Below, one piece after another: positions 36,741-44,681 of a DNA stretch of 45,692 bases. A program made the translations under genes and the position numbers. Each line of letters opens with the position of its first letter. The stretch's first letter is position 1. The stretch lies in NCBI GenBank assembly GCA_035655155.1, contig DASRVH010000073.1:1-45692 (forward strand), in the 5' to 3' direction. The notes beneath the pieces were generated by a model. It was not told the origin of the DNA and searched no databases. It saw only the letters and a list, made by a program, of their open reading frames with translations. This stretch comes from Lentisalinibacter sp035655155. GTDB lineage: Bacteria > Pseudomonadota > Gammaproteobacteria > Steroidobacterales > Woeseiaceae.

Positions 36741-38684
36741 TCAGGCCGACTTCTTGTTCTCGTCGTCGTCCACTTCCTCGAACTCGGCGTCGACCACGTC
36801 GTCGGCGCCGCCGGACTCGCCGCTCTGACCACCCTGGCCCTCGGCACCGCCTTCCTCGCCGCCCTGCGCCTGCTCGTAGGCACGCTGGGCGACGGCGGCC
36901 GAGGCCTCGGCCAGTGCCTTGGAGCGGGCCTCGATGGCCTCCTTGTCGTCGCCCTCGAGCGCCTTCTTCAGGTCGCTGATGGCGGACTCCACGTTGTGGC
37001 GCTCCTCGCCGCTGGCCTTCTCGCCCAGGTCGTCCAGCGCCTTCTCGGCGCCGTGGATCAGGGCGTCGGCCTGGTTGCGCACGTCCACCAGCTCGCGGAA
37101 CTTCCGGTCTTCCTCGGCATGCGCCTCGGCTTCGCCGACCATGCGGTCGATCTCCTCGTCGGTCAGGCCGCTGGAGGCCTTGATGACGATGTTCTGGCTC
37201 TTGCCGGTCGCCTTGTCCTTGGCCGAGACGTTCAGGATGCCGTTGGCGTCGATGTCGAAGGTGACCTCGATCTGCGGCATGCCGCGCGGCGCCGGCGGGA
37301 TGTCCGCCAGGTCGAAGCGGCCGAGAGACTTGTTGTCGGCCGCCCGCTCGCGCTCGCCCTGCAGCACATGGATGGTCACCGCGGTCTGGTTGTCGTCAGC
37401 CGTGGAGAACGTCTGCTGGGCGTTCGCCGGGATGGTCGTGTTCTTCTCGATCAGCTTCGTCATGACGCCGCCGAGGGTCTCGATGCCGAGCGACAGCGGG
37501 GTCACGTCGAGCAGCAGCACGTCCTTGACGTCGCCCGAGAGCACGCCGCCCTGGATGGCCGCACCGAGTGCCACGGCCTCGTCCGGGTTCACGTCCTTGC
37601 GCGGCTCCTTGCCGAAGAAGTTCTTCACCTCTTCCTGCACCTTGGGCATGCGCGTCTGGCCGCCCACGAGGATCACGTCGTCGATCTCGGAGACCTTCAG
37701 GCCCGCGTCGGACAGTGCCGTCTTGCACGGCCCGATGGTGCGGGTGATCAGCTCCTCCACCAGCGACTCGAGCTTGGCCCGGGTCAGCTTGATGTTGAGA
37801 TGCTTCGGGCCGCTGGCATCCGCCGTGATGTACGGGAGGTTGACCTCGGTCTGCTGCCCGGCGGACAGCTCGATCTTGGCCTTCTCGCCGGCCTCTTTCA
37901 GGCGCTGCATGGCAAGCGGGTCCTTGCGGATGTTGACGCCGCTCTCCTTCTCGAACTGGGAGGCGAGATACTCGATGATCCTGAGGTCGAAATCCTCACC
38001 GCCGAGGAAGGTGTCGCCGTTGGTGGCCAGCACCTCGAACTGGTGCTCGCCGTCGACTTCCGCGATCTCGATGATCGAGATGTCGAAGGTGCCGCCGCCC
38101 AGGTCGTAGACCGCGATCTTGCGATCGCCGCGCTTCTTGTCCATGCCGTAGGCCAGCGCGGCCGCGGTGGGCTCGTTGATGATGCGGCGCACTTCCAGCC
38201 CGGCGATCTTGCCGGCGTCCTTGGTGGCCTGGCGCTGGGAGTCGTTGAAGTACGCCGGGACGGTGATCACCGCCTCGGTGACCTCTTCACCGAGATAGTC
38301 CTCGGCCGTCTTCTTCATCTTCATCAGCACCCGCGCGGAGACCTCCGGGGGCGCCATCTTCTTGTCGCCGACCTTCACCCAGGCGTCGCCGTTGTCCGCC
38401 TCGACGATCTCGTAGGAGACCATGTCGATGTCGCGCTGCACGACGTCGTCCTTGAAGCGGCGGCCGATGAGGCGCTTGACCGCGAACAGGGTGTTGGCCG
38501 GATTGGTGACGGCCTGGCGCTTGGCCGACTGGCCGACCAGCACCTCGTCGTCCTTGGTGAAGGCGACGATGGACGGCGTGGTCCGGTCGCCCTCGCTGTT
38601 TTCGATGACCTTGGCCTTGTCGCCTTCCATGACGGCGACGCACGAGTTCGTCGTGCCGAGGTCTATGCCGATTACCTTACCCAT
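36741..38684 (-). CDS. dnaK: Chaperone protein DnaK (Hsp70)
   Basis: DnaK is the ATP-dependent Hsp70 chaperone. The 647-residue product has the nucleotide-binding domain signatures IGIDLGTTNSCVAVMEG (about 5-21), VYDLGGGTFDISIIE and VILVGGQTRMPKVQE, the interdomain linker DVLLLDVTPLSLGIET, the beta-sandwich substrate domain, a helical lid, and a Gly/Gln-rich disordered tail ending EFEEVDDDENKKSA. The ATG at 38684 has GGGGAGA nine bases upstream; an in-frame extension of nine codons is unsupported. A strong sigma-32-type promoter lies just upstream. Confidence 0.98.
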   Translation of the reverse strand: MGKVIGIDLGTTNSCVAVMEGDKAKVIENSEGDRTTPSIVAFTKDDEVLVGQSAKRQAVTNPANTLFAVKRLIGRRFKDDVVQRDIDMVSYEIVEADNGDAWVKVGDKKMAPPEVSARVLMKMKKTAEDYLGEEVTEAVITVPAYFNDSQRQATKDAGKIAGLEVRRIINEPTAAALAYGMDKKRGDRKIAVYDLGGGTFDISIIEIAEVDGEHQFEVLATNGDTFLGGEDFDLRIIEYLASQFEKESGVNIRKDPLAMQRLKEAGEKAKIELSAGQQTEVNLPYITADASGPKHLNIKLTRAKLESLVEELITRTIGPCKTALSDAGLKVSEIDDVILVGGQTRMPKVQEEVKNFFGKEPRKDVNPDEAVALGAAIQGGVLSGDVKDVLLLDVTPLSLGIETLGGVMTKLIEKNTTIPANAQQTFSTADDNQTAVTIHVLQGERERAADNKSLGRFDLADIPPAPRGMPQIEVTFDIDANGILNVSAKDKATGKSQNIVIKASSGLTDEEIDRMVGEAEAHAEEDRKFRELVDVRNQADALIHGAEKALDDLGEKASGEERHNVESAISDLKKALEGDDKEAIEARSKALAEASAAVAQRAYEQAQGGEEGGAEGQGGQSGESGGADDVVDAEFEEVDDDENKKSA

Positions 38685-38727
38685 GAAAATCTCCCCATAA
38701 CGTGGTGTCAAAAACTGTGTTGCCGTC

Positions 38728-38757
38728 TAGATGGGGCCCGCCCCGCGGCCTTTCAAG
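38728..38757 (-). promoter_or_regulatory. Sigma-32-type heat-shock promoter for dnaK
   Basis: On the minus strand CTTGAAA (38751-38757) and CCCCATCTA (38728-38736) are separated by 14 bases, an almost perfect match to the RpoH consensus CTTGAAA / CCCCATnTA. Transcription would begin near 38720, about 37 bases before dnaK. The TGA inside the -35 box is the grpE stop codon. Confidence 0.8.
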
Positions 38758-39337
38758 CCTCGCCGCTCTGCGGTTCCGCGGCCACGATGACCCGCGCCGG
38801 GCGGAGCAGCCGCCCGTTGATGCGATAGCCCTTCTGGACCACCGTCAGGACGCTGCCCGGCTCCGCCTCGGCGGAGGGCTGCACGGTCATGGCCTCGTGG
38901 TACTCCGGGTCGAAGCGCTCGCCCTGCGGGTCGATCTCCTCCACCCCGAAGTCGCCGAGCACCTTGCGCAGCTGCTTCAGAGTGGCCTGCTTGCCTTCCA
39001 GCAGGCTGGCGGCGTCGGCCGCCCCGCCGGCGGCGATGCCCATCTCCAGGCTGTCCGCCACGCCGAGCAGCTCGCCGGCGAAGCGTTCGATGGCGTACTT
39101 GCGGGTGTTGTCCAGGTCCCGCGCCGCCCGCTTGCGGAAGTTCTCCAGCTCGGCCACGGCGCGCAGGTATTTCTCCCAGTTCTCGTCCGCGCGACGCCGT
39201 TCCGCCTCCAGCGGGTCCTCGTCGTCTCCGGCACGGCTCTCGCCTTCCAGCACCTGGGTCTCGGCGAACTCGTCCGCCGGCTCTCCGCGCTCGTCTTCCC
39301 GCACCGGGTCGTCGCTGCGTTCGGGATCGTTGCTCAT
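38753..39337 (-). CDS. grpE: Nucleotide exchange factor GrpE
   Basis: GrpE releases ADP from DnaK and acts as a thermosensor through its long helices. The 194-residue product has an acidic disordered N-terminus (about 1-45), the paired-helix region with RRADENWEKYLRAVAELENF, then KRAARDLDNTRKYAIERFAG, and the C-terminal beta domain with FDPEYHEAMTVQPS and VVQKGYRINGRLLRPARVIV. Start ATG at 39337. Its stop codon is part of the dnaK -35 box. It lies 75 bases after hrcA. Confidence 0.97.
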   Translation of the reverse strand: MSNDPERSDDPVREDERGEPADEFAETQVLEGESRAGDDEDPLEAERRRADENWEKYLRAVAELENFRKRAARDLDNTRKYAIERFAGELLGVADSLEMGIAAGGAADAASLLEGKQATLKQLRKVLGDFGVEEIDPQGERFDPEYHEAMTVQPSAEAEPGSVLTVVQKGYRINGRLLRPARVIVAAEPQSGEA

Positions 39338-39403
39338 AAACCACTACTCCGCTGCAATTGCCCGCGCCGCCGCAGGGGCGGCGCCTTTAACTTCTAGAGT
39401 TCT

Positions 39404-39431
39404 GTGTGAGGCCTAGACGCGGGAATTCAAG
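39404..39431 (-). promoter_or_regulatory. Weak sigma-32-like promoter in front of grpE
   Basis: CTTGAAT (39425-39431) lies in the last codons of hrcA, and CCTCACAC (39404-39411) follows after 13 bases on the minus strand. The -35 matches 6/7 of the RpoH consensus and the -10 is poorer. The layout copies the dnaK promoter, with the -35 at the 3' end of the preceding gene. Confidence 0.35.
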
Positions 39432-40471
39432 GCCGATCCCAGCAACTTCGCCGTGATATCGACGATGGGGATGACCCGGTCGTAGGCCATGCGGGAGGGG
39501 CCGATGACGCCGAGCACGCCGATGACCTCCTCGTCGACGACGTAGGGGGCCGCGACGACGCTGCAGTCGTCCAGGATGCCGTAGCCCGATTCCTCGCCGA
39601 TGAAGATCTGCACGCCCTCCGCCCGGATGCTGCGATCGAGGAGATCGAGCATGAAGCGGCGCTCGTTGAAGGCCTCGAAGAGCCGGCGCAGCTTCTCCAG
39701 ATCCGAGAGTTCCGCGAAATCCATGAGATTGGTCTCGCCGGCCAGCACGTAGTCGCTGCGGTGCTCGCCCGCGCCCTCGAAGGCGTGGTGGGCCATGGCC
39801 ACCATGTCCAGCATGGTCTGGTTCATCGAGTCCCGGGTCTGCTCGAGCTCGTCGACCAGCTGGCGGCGGATGGTCTCGAGATCGCTGCCGGCATAGCGGT
39901 CGTTCAGGAAATTCGCGGCCCGGCGCAGCTCCGAGTCCGTGTAGGTCCGCGAGGTATGCAGGATGCGGTTCTGCACCTCGCGCTCGTTGACCACCAGGAT
40001 GGCCAGCACGCGGTTATCGGAGAGCGGCAGGAACTCGATCTGGCGGAGCGTCACCCGCTCCGTGCGGGGCACGGAGACCACGCCGGCCATGCGGGTGATG
40101 TGGGACAGCAGACTCGAGGTGGAGGAGATCAGCGAGTCCGGGTCGTCGCGCAGCGTCTCCAGCTCCTGGCGCAGCCGGACCACCTCGGACTCCTTCAGCG
40201 GGCGCAGCTTCAGCAGGGTGTCCACGAAGAAGCGGTAGCCCAGCGCCGTGGGCACGCGGCCGGCCGAGGTGTGCGGCGCCGAGACGAAGCCCATCTCCTC
40301 CAGGTCCGACATCACGTTGCGGATGGTGGCCGGGCTGAGATCCAGCCCGGAGTCGCGGGACAGGGTGCGCGAACCCACCGGCTGTCCGTCGCGGACATAC
40401 CGCTCGATCAGCACCTTCAGGAGGTGCCGGGCTCGCTCGTTGGGGACCGATCTGTCGACTTCGGCTGGCAT
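39413..40471 (-). CDS. hrcA: Heat-inducible transcription repressor HrcA
   Basis: HrcA binds CIRCE operators and represses heat-shock genes; its folding depends on GroEL in the studied bacteria. The 352-residue product has the N-terminal winged helix (RARHLLKVLIERYVRDGQPV, then SRTLSRDSGLDLSPATIRNV with MSDLEEMGFVSAPHTSAGRVPT split across the recognition region), followed by a GAF-like domain. Its C-terminus reads VVAAPYVVDEEVIGVLGVIG and PSRMAYDRVIPIVDITA. The ATG at 40471 is 29 bases after a CIRCE-like element. HrcA is absent from Escherichia coli but present in several other gammaproteobacteria. Confidence 0.97.
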   Translation of the reverse strand: MPAEVDRSVPNERARHLLKVLIERYVRDGQPVGSRTLSRDSGLDLSPATIRNVMSDLEEMGFVSAPHTSAGRVPTALGYRFFVDTLLKLRPLKESEVVRLRQELETLRDDPDSLISSTSSLLSHITRMAGVVSVPRTERVTLRQIEFLPLSDNRVLAILVVNEREVQNRILHTSRTYTDSELRRAANFLNDRYAGSDLETIRRQLVDELEQTRDSMNQTMLDMVAMAHHAFEGAGEHRSDYVLAGETNLMDFAELSDLEKLRRLFEAFNERRFMLDLLDRSIRAEGVQIFIGEESGYGILDDCSVVAAPYVVDEEVIGVLGVIGPSRMAYDRVIPIVDITAKLLGSALNSRV

Positions 40472-40499
40472 AACGGACTACATCCTCGATTTTCGCCCG

Positions 40500-40526
40500 C
40501 TGGCACTCCACCCGCCAGTGTGCTAA
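40500..40526 (-). promoter_or_regulatory. Degenerate CIRCE operator (HrcA site)
   Basis: On the minus strand TTAGCACAC, a 9-base spacer and GAGTGCCAG match 15 of the 18 arm positions of the CIRCE consensus TTAGCACTC-N9-GAGTGCTAA. It spans the predicted hrcA transcription start, the usual place for autorepression. Confidence 0.75.
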
Positions 40527-40529
40527 CAA

Positions 40530-40558
40530 ACGCTAGCAACGGTCCGTGACCCCGTCAA
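40530..40558 (-). promoter_or_regulatory. Candidate sigma-70 promoter for hrcA-grpE
   Basis: On the minus strand TTGACG (40553-40558) and TAGCGT (40530-40535) are separated by 17 bases. The predicted start falls inside the first arm of the CIRCE element at 40518-40526, so HrcA binding would block it directly. Confidence 0.55.
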
Positions 40559-40628
40559 GAAGACATCGCCGGGGGTCGGCCGGGCGCCTCAATTGGCGTA
40601 AGCTCGACGCACTGCAAGCGCCCTGCGT

Positions 40629-40658
40629 CCCTGCAGCCCCCTGCAGCCCCCTGCAGGG
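40629..40658 (+). repeat. Three CCCTGCAG units with 10-bp period upstream of nadK
   Basis: CCCTGCAG occurs at 40629-40636, 40639-40646 and 40649-40656, the last forming the 10-bp palindrome CCCTGCAGGG. Two imperfect 9-bp units (ATAGTGACG and ATAGCGACG, 40662-40679) follow directly. The stretch lies 33-62 bases before the nadK ATG; no clear sigma-70 promoter is visible around it. Confidence 0.85.
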
Positions 40659-40690
40659 ACAATAGTGACGATAGCGACGACACCTGCCCC

Positions 40691-41584
40691 ATGACAAACA
40701 CATTCGAGACCGTCGCCGTCTTCGGCCGCCATTCCGATCCCCGCGTCGCCGAGCCCATGACCGCCATCGCCGAGTTTCTCAGCGACAGAGGCGTCGACGT
40801 GCTCGTGGCCGCCGTGGTGGACCTGGAGATCGCCGGGCGGAGGGTCCCCGAGGACAAACTGGCGCCGTCCGCCGACCTGGTGATCGCCGTTGGCGGCGAC
40901 GGGACCATGTTGTACGCCACCCGCCTCGCGGTCGGCCATTCGGTGCCGCTGCTGGGCGTGAACCGCGGGCGTCTCGGCTTTCTTACCGACGTGACGCCCG
41001 AGGCGATGCTCTCCAGCGTCGAGGCGGTGCTGGAGGGCGACTACAGCCGCGAGACACGCCTGCTGCTGAACGCCGAGCTGCAGCGCCCCGACGGCACCTG
41101 CGTCACCGACATGGCACTGAACGACGTCGTGCTGGCCCGGCGGGAGACCGGCCGCATGGTCGATTACGAGACCTGGGTGGACAACCGCTACGTCAACACC
41201 CATTCCGGCGACGGCCTCATCGTAGCGACGCCGACGGGTTCCACCGCCTATGCGTTGTCCTGCGGCGGGCCAATCGTCCAGCCGGACCTGGATGCCATGG
41301 TGCTGGTGCCGGTGTGCCCGCACACGTTGAGCGACCGGCCCATCGTGATTCCCGCCGCCTCCGAGGTGCAGATCCGCCTGTTCGAGCGGCCGGAGACGCG
41401 GGGCGAGATCACCTGCGACGGTTATCCGCTGGGCGCGCTCGAGGACGGCGACCGGCTGCTCGTCCGTGCCGCCGACGACCGCATCACCCTGATCCACCCC
41501 CCCGGCCACGACTACTACGAGATCCTGCGCTCGAAGTTGAATTGGGGCCGCGACAGCCGGGTGCGCCGCACCATCCGGGCCTGA
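40691..41584 (+). CDS. nadK: NAD(+) kinase
   Basis: NadK phosphorylates NAD to NADP. The 297-residue product has the GGDGTML motif (about residues 74-80), the catalytic/substrate motif LNDVVLARRETGRM, and the glycine-rich SGDGLIVATPTGSTAY followed by LSCGGPIVQPDLDAM. Start ATG at 40691. It is divergent from hrcA and precedes recN by eight bases, the common gammaproteobacterial order. Confidence 0.97.
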   Translation: MTNTFETVAVFGRHSDPRVAEPMTAIAEFLSDRGVDVLVAAVVDLEIAGRRVPEDKLAPSADLVIAVGGDGTMLYATRLAVGHSVPLLGVNRGRLGFLTDVTPEAMLSSVEAVLEGDYSRETRLLLNAELQRPDGTCVTDMALNDVVLARRETGRMVDYETWVDNRYVNTHSGDGLIVATPTGSTAYALSCGGPIVQPDLDAMVLVPVCPHTLSDRPIVIPAASEVQIRLFERPETRGEITCDGYPLGALEDGDRLLVRAADDRITLIHPPGHDYYEILRSKLNWGRDSRVRRTIRA

Positions 41585-41592
41585 GGGCAGGC

Positions 41593-43284
41593 ATGCTGAA
41601 ACGCATCCACATCCGCAATTTCGCCATCATCGACGAGATCGAGCTCGATCTGGGCGCCGGCATGACCGCGCTCACCGGCGAGACCGGCGCCGGCAAGTCC
41701 ATCCTCATCGATGCGCTCGGCCTGATACTGGGCGACCGCGGCAGCGCCGAGGTCGTCCGCCAGGGCGCGAAGCGGGCCGAGATCAGCGCCGAATTCGAGA
41801 TCGATGGCATGGCCGCGGTGGAGACCTGGCTGGAAGAGCAGAGTCTCGATCTCGACGGCGAATGCCTGCTGCGCCGGGTGATCGGCGGCGACGGCCGCTC
41901 TCGCGCCTACATCAACGGCAACGCCGTGCCGGTGCAGAACCTGCGCGCGCTCGGCGAGCACCTGGTGGACATCCACGGGCAGCACGAACACCAGTCGCTG
42001 GGCCGCCGGGAGGCCCAACGCGACCTGGTGGATCACCATGGCGGCCACCAGGGCCTGCGCGAGGAACTCGGCGACGCCTGGCGGCGCTGGCAGCGCCTGG
42101 CCGACGAGCTTGAGGACCTTCGCACCCGGCGAAGCGAGCGCGACAGCCGGCTGGAGTTCCTGCGTTTCCAGGTGGACGAACTGGAGGCGCTGGCGCTGGG
42201 TCCCGAGGAGCTGGCCGAGCTGGAAGCCGAGCGCCGCCGACTCGCCAACATCAGCCGGCTCGCCGAGGGCTCGGCCGCGGCGCTCGCCGCGCTGTACGAG
42301 AATGACGAGGTCAGCGCCCAGTCCCTGGTGGCGGAATCCGTGCGGCGTCTGGAGGAACTCGCGGAACTGGACCCGGCGCTGGAGGGCGCGGCGCACCTGG
42401 CGGTCGAGGCCGCGGCCGCCATCAGCGAGGCGGCCGAGGAGATCCGCCGCTATAGCGGCTCGCTCGAATCCGATCCCGGCCGCCACGACGAGGTGGAGAC
42501 CCGCCTCGGCGCCATCCGGGACGTGGCCCGCAAGCACCGCATCGAGGCCGGGGAACTGCCGGCCCAGCTCGAGCGGCTGCAGGCCGAACTCACCGCACTC
42601 GAAGAGGCCGACGTGCGGCTGGAATCCCTGGAGCGCGATGCAGCCGCGGCCCGGGAAAAGTACGACGGGCTCGCGGCCGAACTCACGGCGGCACGCCGAC
42701 GCACGGCCAGCGACTTCTCCGAACAGGTCACGGCCGCCATGCAGACGCTCAGCATGTCCGGGGGCCGCTTCGTCGTGGCCGTGGAGACGCCGGCCGACGC
42801 CGAGCCCCGGGAGCATGGCGCCGACCGCATCGAGTTTCTGGTCAGCGCCAACCCTGGCCAGGAGCCGATGAGTCTGGCCCGGGTCGCCTCCGGCGGCGAA
42901 CTCTCGCGCATCAGCCTCGCCATCCAGGTGGTGGCCGCCGGCGCCAGCGCCATACCGAGCATGGTGTTCGACGAGGTGGACAGCGGCATCGGCGGCGGCG
43001 TGGCCGAGATCGTCGGCCGCCGGCTGCGCCAGCTCGGCGACCAGCGGCAGGTGCTGTGCGTGACCCACCTGCCCCAGGTGGCGAGTCAGGCTCACCGGCA
43101 ACTGCGGGTGGCCAAGGTGACCGACGGCAAGAGCACGCGCACGGGCATCACCCCGCTGGGAGACAAGGAGCGGGTGGAGGAGATCGCCCGGATGCTGGGC
43201 GGCGTGGAGATCACGGAGCGTACCCGCGAGCATGCCGCGGAAATGCTGGAGGAAGCCGCGGGCGGCCGCGAACGGAGCGCCTGA
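41593..43284 (+). CDS. recN: DNA repair protein RecN
   Basis: RecN is an SMC-like ATPase for double-strand break repair. The 563-residue product has Walker A GETGAGKSILIDALGLILG at about 29-47, a long coiled coil in the middle (about 150-400) rich in Ala, Glu and Leu, the ABC signature SGGELSRISLAIQ, Walker B MVFDEVDSGIGG and the H-loop CVTHLPQVASQA. The ATG at 41593 has GAGGG upstream; a longer open frame runs back into nadK and is unsupported. The stop is directly next to the fur stop on the other strand. Confidence 0.97.
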   Translation: MLKRIHIRNFAIIDEIELDLGAGMTALTGETGAGKSILIDALGLILGDRGSAEVVRQGAKRAEISAEFEIDGMAAVETWLEEQSLDLDGECLLRRVIGGDGRSRAYINGNAVPVQNLRALGEHLVDIHGQHEHQSLGRREAQRDLVDHHGGHQGLREELGDAWRRWQRLADELEDLRTRRSERDSRLEFLRFQVDELEALALGPEELAELEAERRRLANISRLAEGSAAALAALYENDEVSAQSLVAESVRRLEELAELDPALEGAAHLAVEAAAAISEAAEEIRRYSGSLESDPGRHDEVETRLGAIRDVARKHRIEAGELPAQLERLQAELTALEEADVRLESLERDAAAAREKYDGLAAELTAARRRTASDFSEQVTAAMQTLSMSGGRFVVAVETPADAEPREHGADRIEFLVSANPGQEPMSLARVASGGELSRISLAIQVVAAGASAIPSMVFDEVDSGIGGGVAEIVGRRLRQLGDQRQVLCVTHLPQVASQAHRQLRVAKVTDGKSTRTGITPLGDKERVEEIARMLGGVEITERTREHAAEMLEEAAGGRERSA

Positions 43285-43713
43285 TCAGTCGCCGGCGCCG
43301 GAGCCCTCTTTCTTTTTGGGCCGCACGTAGAGGACCAGGCTGTGGTCCGCAATCTCGTAGCCGTGCTTGGCCGCGATCTCGTGCTGCAGGCGCTCGATTT
43401 CCTCGTCGACGAACTCGATCACGTCGCCCGTCTCGATGCAGACCATGTGGTCGTGATGCTCGCCGTCGTCCAGCTCGAACACCGAATGCCCGCCCTCGAA
43501 ATTGTGCCGCGTGACGAGCCCCGCGCCCTCGAACTGGGTGAGCACCCGGTAAACGGTGGCCAGGCCGATGTCCTCACCGGAATCCAGCAGCTCCCGGTAG
43601 ATGTCTTCCGCGCTGAGATGCGCCTGGCTGTTGGCCTCCAGAATCTCGAGAATCTTCAGTCTCGGCAGCGTGACCTTGAGGCCCGCGTTTCTCAGTTCCT
43701 TCTTCTGCATCAT
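43285..43713 (-). CDS. fur: Ferric uptake regulator Fur
   Basis: Fur is the iron-responsive repressor. The 142-residue product has the winged helix (ELRNAGLKVTLPRLKILEIL, then GLATVYRVLTQFEGAGLVTR) and the metal-binding dimer domain with DDGEHHDHMVCIETGDVIEF and EIERLQHEIAAKHGYEI. Only the first cysteine of the Escherichia coli CxxC pair is present, as in Pseudomonas Fur. The start could be either of two adjacent ATGs (43713 or 43710); an upstream ATG at 43761 adds 16 unlike residues. The gene is divergent from bamE and meets recN stop to stop with no gap. Confidence 0.95.
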   Translation of the reverse strand: MMQKKELRNAGLKVTLPRLKILEILEANSQAHLSAEDIYRELLDSGEDIGLATVYRVLTQFEGAGLVTRHNFEGGHSVFELDDGEHHDHMVCIETGDVIEFVDEEIERLQHEIAAKHGYEIADHSLVLYVRPKKKEGSGAGD

Positions 43714-43899
43714 CGTCTTCGATTCCCTGGCGCCCGCCCTGCCGTAACCGGGTGCGTTCATGTATGATCGGCACGCAATTATGGCTCAGATGGCGGCTGC
43801 GCTCCACCAGCGCGGCAGAGGCTTCCGCGAATGACCGAACGAGGCGCAATCAGAGAGACCGCGATCAGAGGGAAGAGCAGAGGCGCAGCAAGCGGACGG

Positions 43900-44271
43900 A
43901 TGCCGGGGCGCGCATTGCGCGGCATCACGCTGGCGGCCCTGGCCGGGCTGCTGCTCGGCGGCTGCGTCTACCGCATCAATATCCAGCAGGGCAACCTCCT
44001 CGACGAGGAGCAGATCGAGCAGCTGGAAGTGGGCATGACCCGCAAACAGGTGCGCTTCCTCCTGGGCACGCCCATGGTCAACGACCCGTTCCACGCCGAG
44101 CGCTGGGACTACGTCTACTACCTCGCGCTGGGCCGCCGGGAGCCGATCATGTCCCACATGCTCACGGTCTACTTCGAGGGAGATCTCGTCTCCCGCATCG
44201 AGCGCCACGAAGGTCTCGAGGACGAGACCATGGAGCCGCGGGGACTGCCGGAGCCCGACCAGAGCGGCTAG
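43900..44271 (+). CDS. bamE: Outer membrane protein assembly factor BamE (lipoprotein)
   Basis: BamE (SmpA/OmlA family) is a lipoprotein of the BAM complex that inserts outer membrane beta-barrels. With the start at 43900 the product has 123 residues: a lipoprotein signal MPGRALRGITLAALAGLLLGGC with the lipobox LGGC (C22), then VYRINIQQGNLLDEEQIEQL, VGMTRKQVRFLLGTPMVNDPF and RWDYVYYLALGR. An ATG at 43831 would add 23 hydrophilic residues in front of the signal and is less likely. The divergent fur neighbour is conserved in many gammaproteobacteria. Its UAG stop shares the palindrome CTAG with the convergent rnfH stop. Confidence 0.95.
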   Translation: MPGRALRGITLAALAGLLLGGCVYRINIQQGNLLDEEQIEQLEVGMTRKQVRFLLGTPMVNDPFHAERWDYVYYLALGRREPIMSHMLTVYFEGDLVSRIERHEGLEDETMEPRGLPEPDQSG

Positions 44272-44681
44272 CCGCCCTGCCCGGCACCCTTCTCCTCACC
44301 CCCGTCCTCATCCTCATCGCCGCCGGCCCGGCCGAGCGTCCGGCCCGCTTCCGCCGCACGCCGCCGCGCCTCCCGGGGATCGACGATCAGCGGCCTGTAG
44401 ATCTCCACCCGGTCGCCGGCGCGCAGCGGCCGGTTCCGGTCCGCCACCTCGCCCCACACCCCCACCGCGCAGCGCGAAAGATCCGGCGCGCCCGCCTCCT
44501 CCGCGAAGTCGGAAGCCGGCTCGGCCAGGGCATAGGCCAGGGCATCGGCCACGGTCGCCCCCGGCGGCAGACGAACCGGCACGCACCACTGCCGATCCGG
44601 CAGGGCGCAGACCACTTCGACGTCCAGTTCGCCGCCCACTTCGCCGTCCGGCGGCGCGTCGTCAGGTGAAGGAGAGGACAC
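44268..44681 (-). CDS. rnfH: RnfH family ubiquitin-like protein
   Basis: RnfH (UPF0125) proteins are small beta-grasp proteins of unclear function, often next to ratA, smpB and bamE. The 137-residue product has the family core DVEVVCALPDRQWCVPVRLP, then ATVADALAYAL, VGVWGEVADRNRPLRAGDRV and EIYRPLIVDPREARRRAAE, plus an acidic, Gly-rich tail. The widest start is GTG at 44681, inside the last 20 bases of the transporter gene; an in-frame GTG at 44639 with a GGACG upstream is an alternative that starts nearer the conserved core. The ratA and smpB neighbours are not seen in the window. Confidence 0.9.
   Translation of the reverse strand: MSSPSPDDAPPDGEVGGELDVEVVCALPDRQWCVPVRLPPGATVADALAYALAEPASDFAEEAGAPDLSRCAVGVWGEVADRNRPLRAGDRVEIYRPLIVDPREARRRAAEAGRTLGRAGGDEDEDGGEEKGAGQGG

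Noticed and set aside
41314..41592. N-terminal extension of recN inside nadK
   Set aside because: The Arg/Pro/His-rich extension is an out-of-frame reading of nadK; the conserved MLKRIHIRNFAIIDEIEL start at 41593 has a ribosome-binding site.
43746..43800. Fur box in the fur-bamE gap
   Set aside because: No sequence close to GATAATGATAATCATTATC is visible; the AT-rich patch CAATTATGG is too short to claim.
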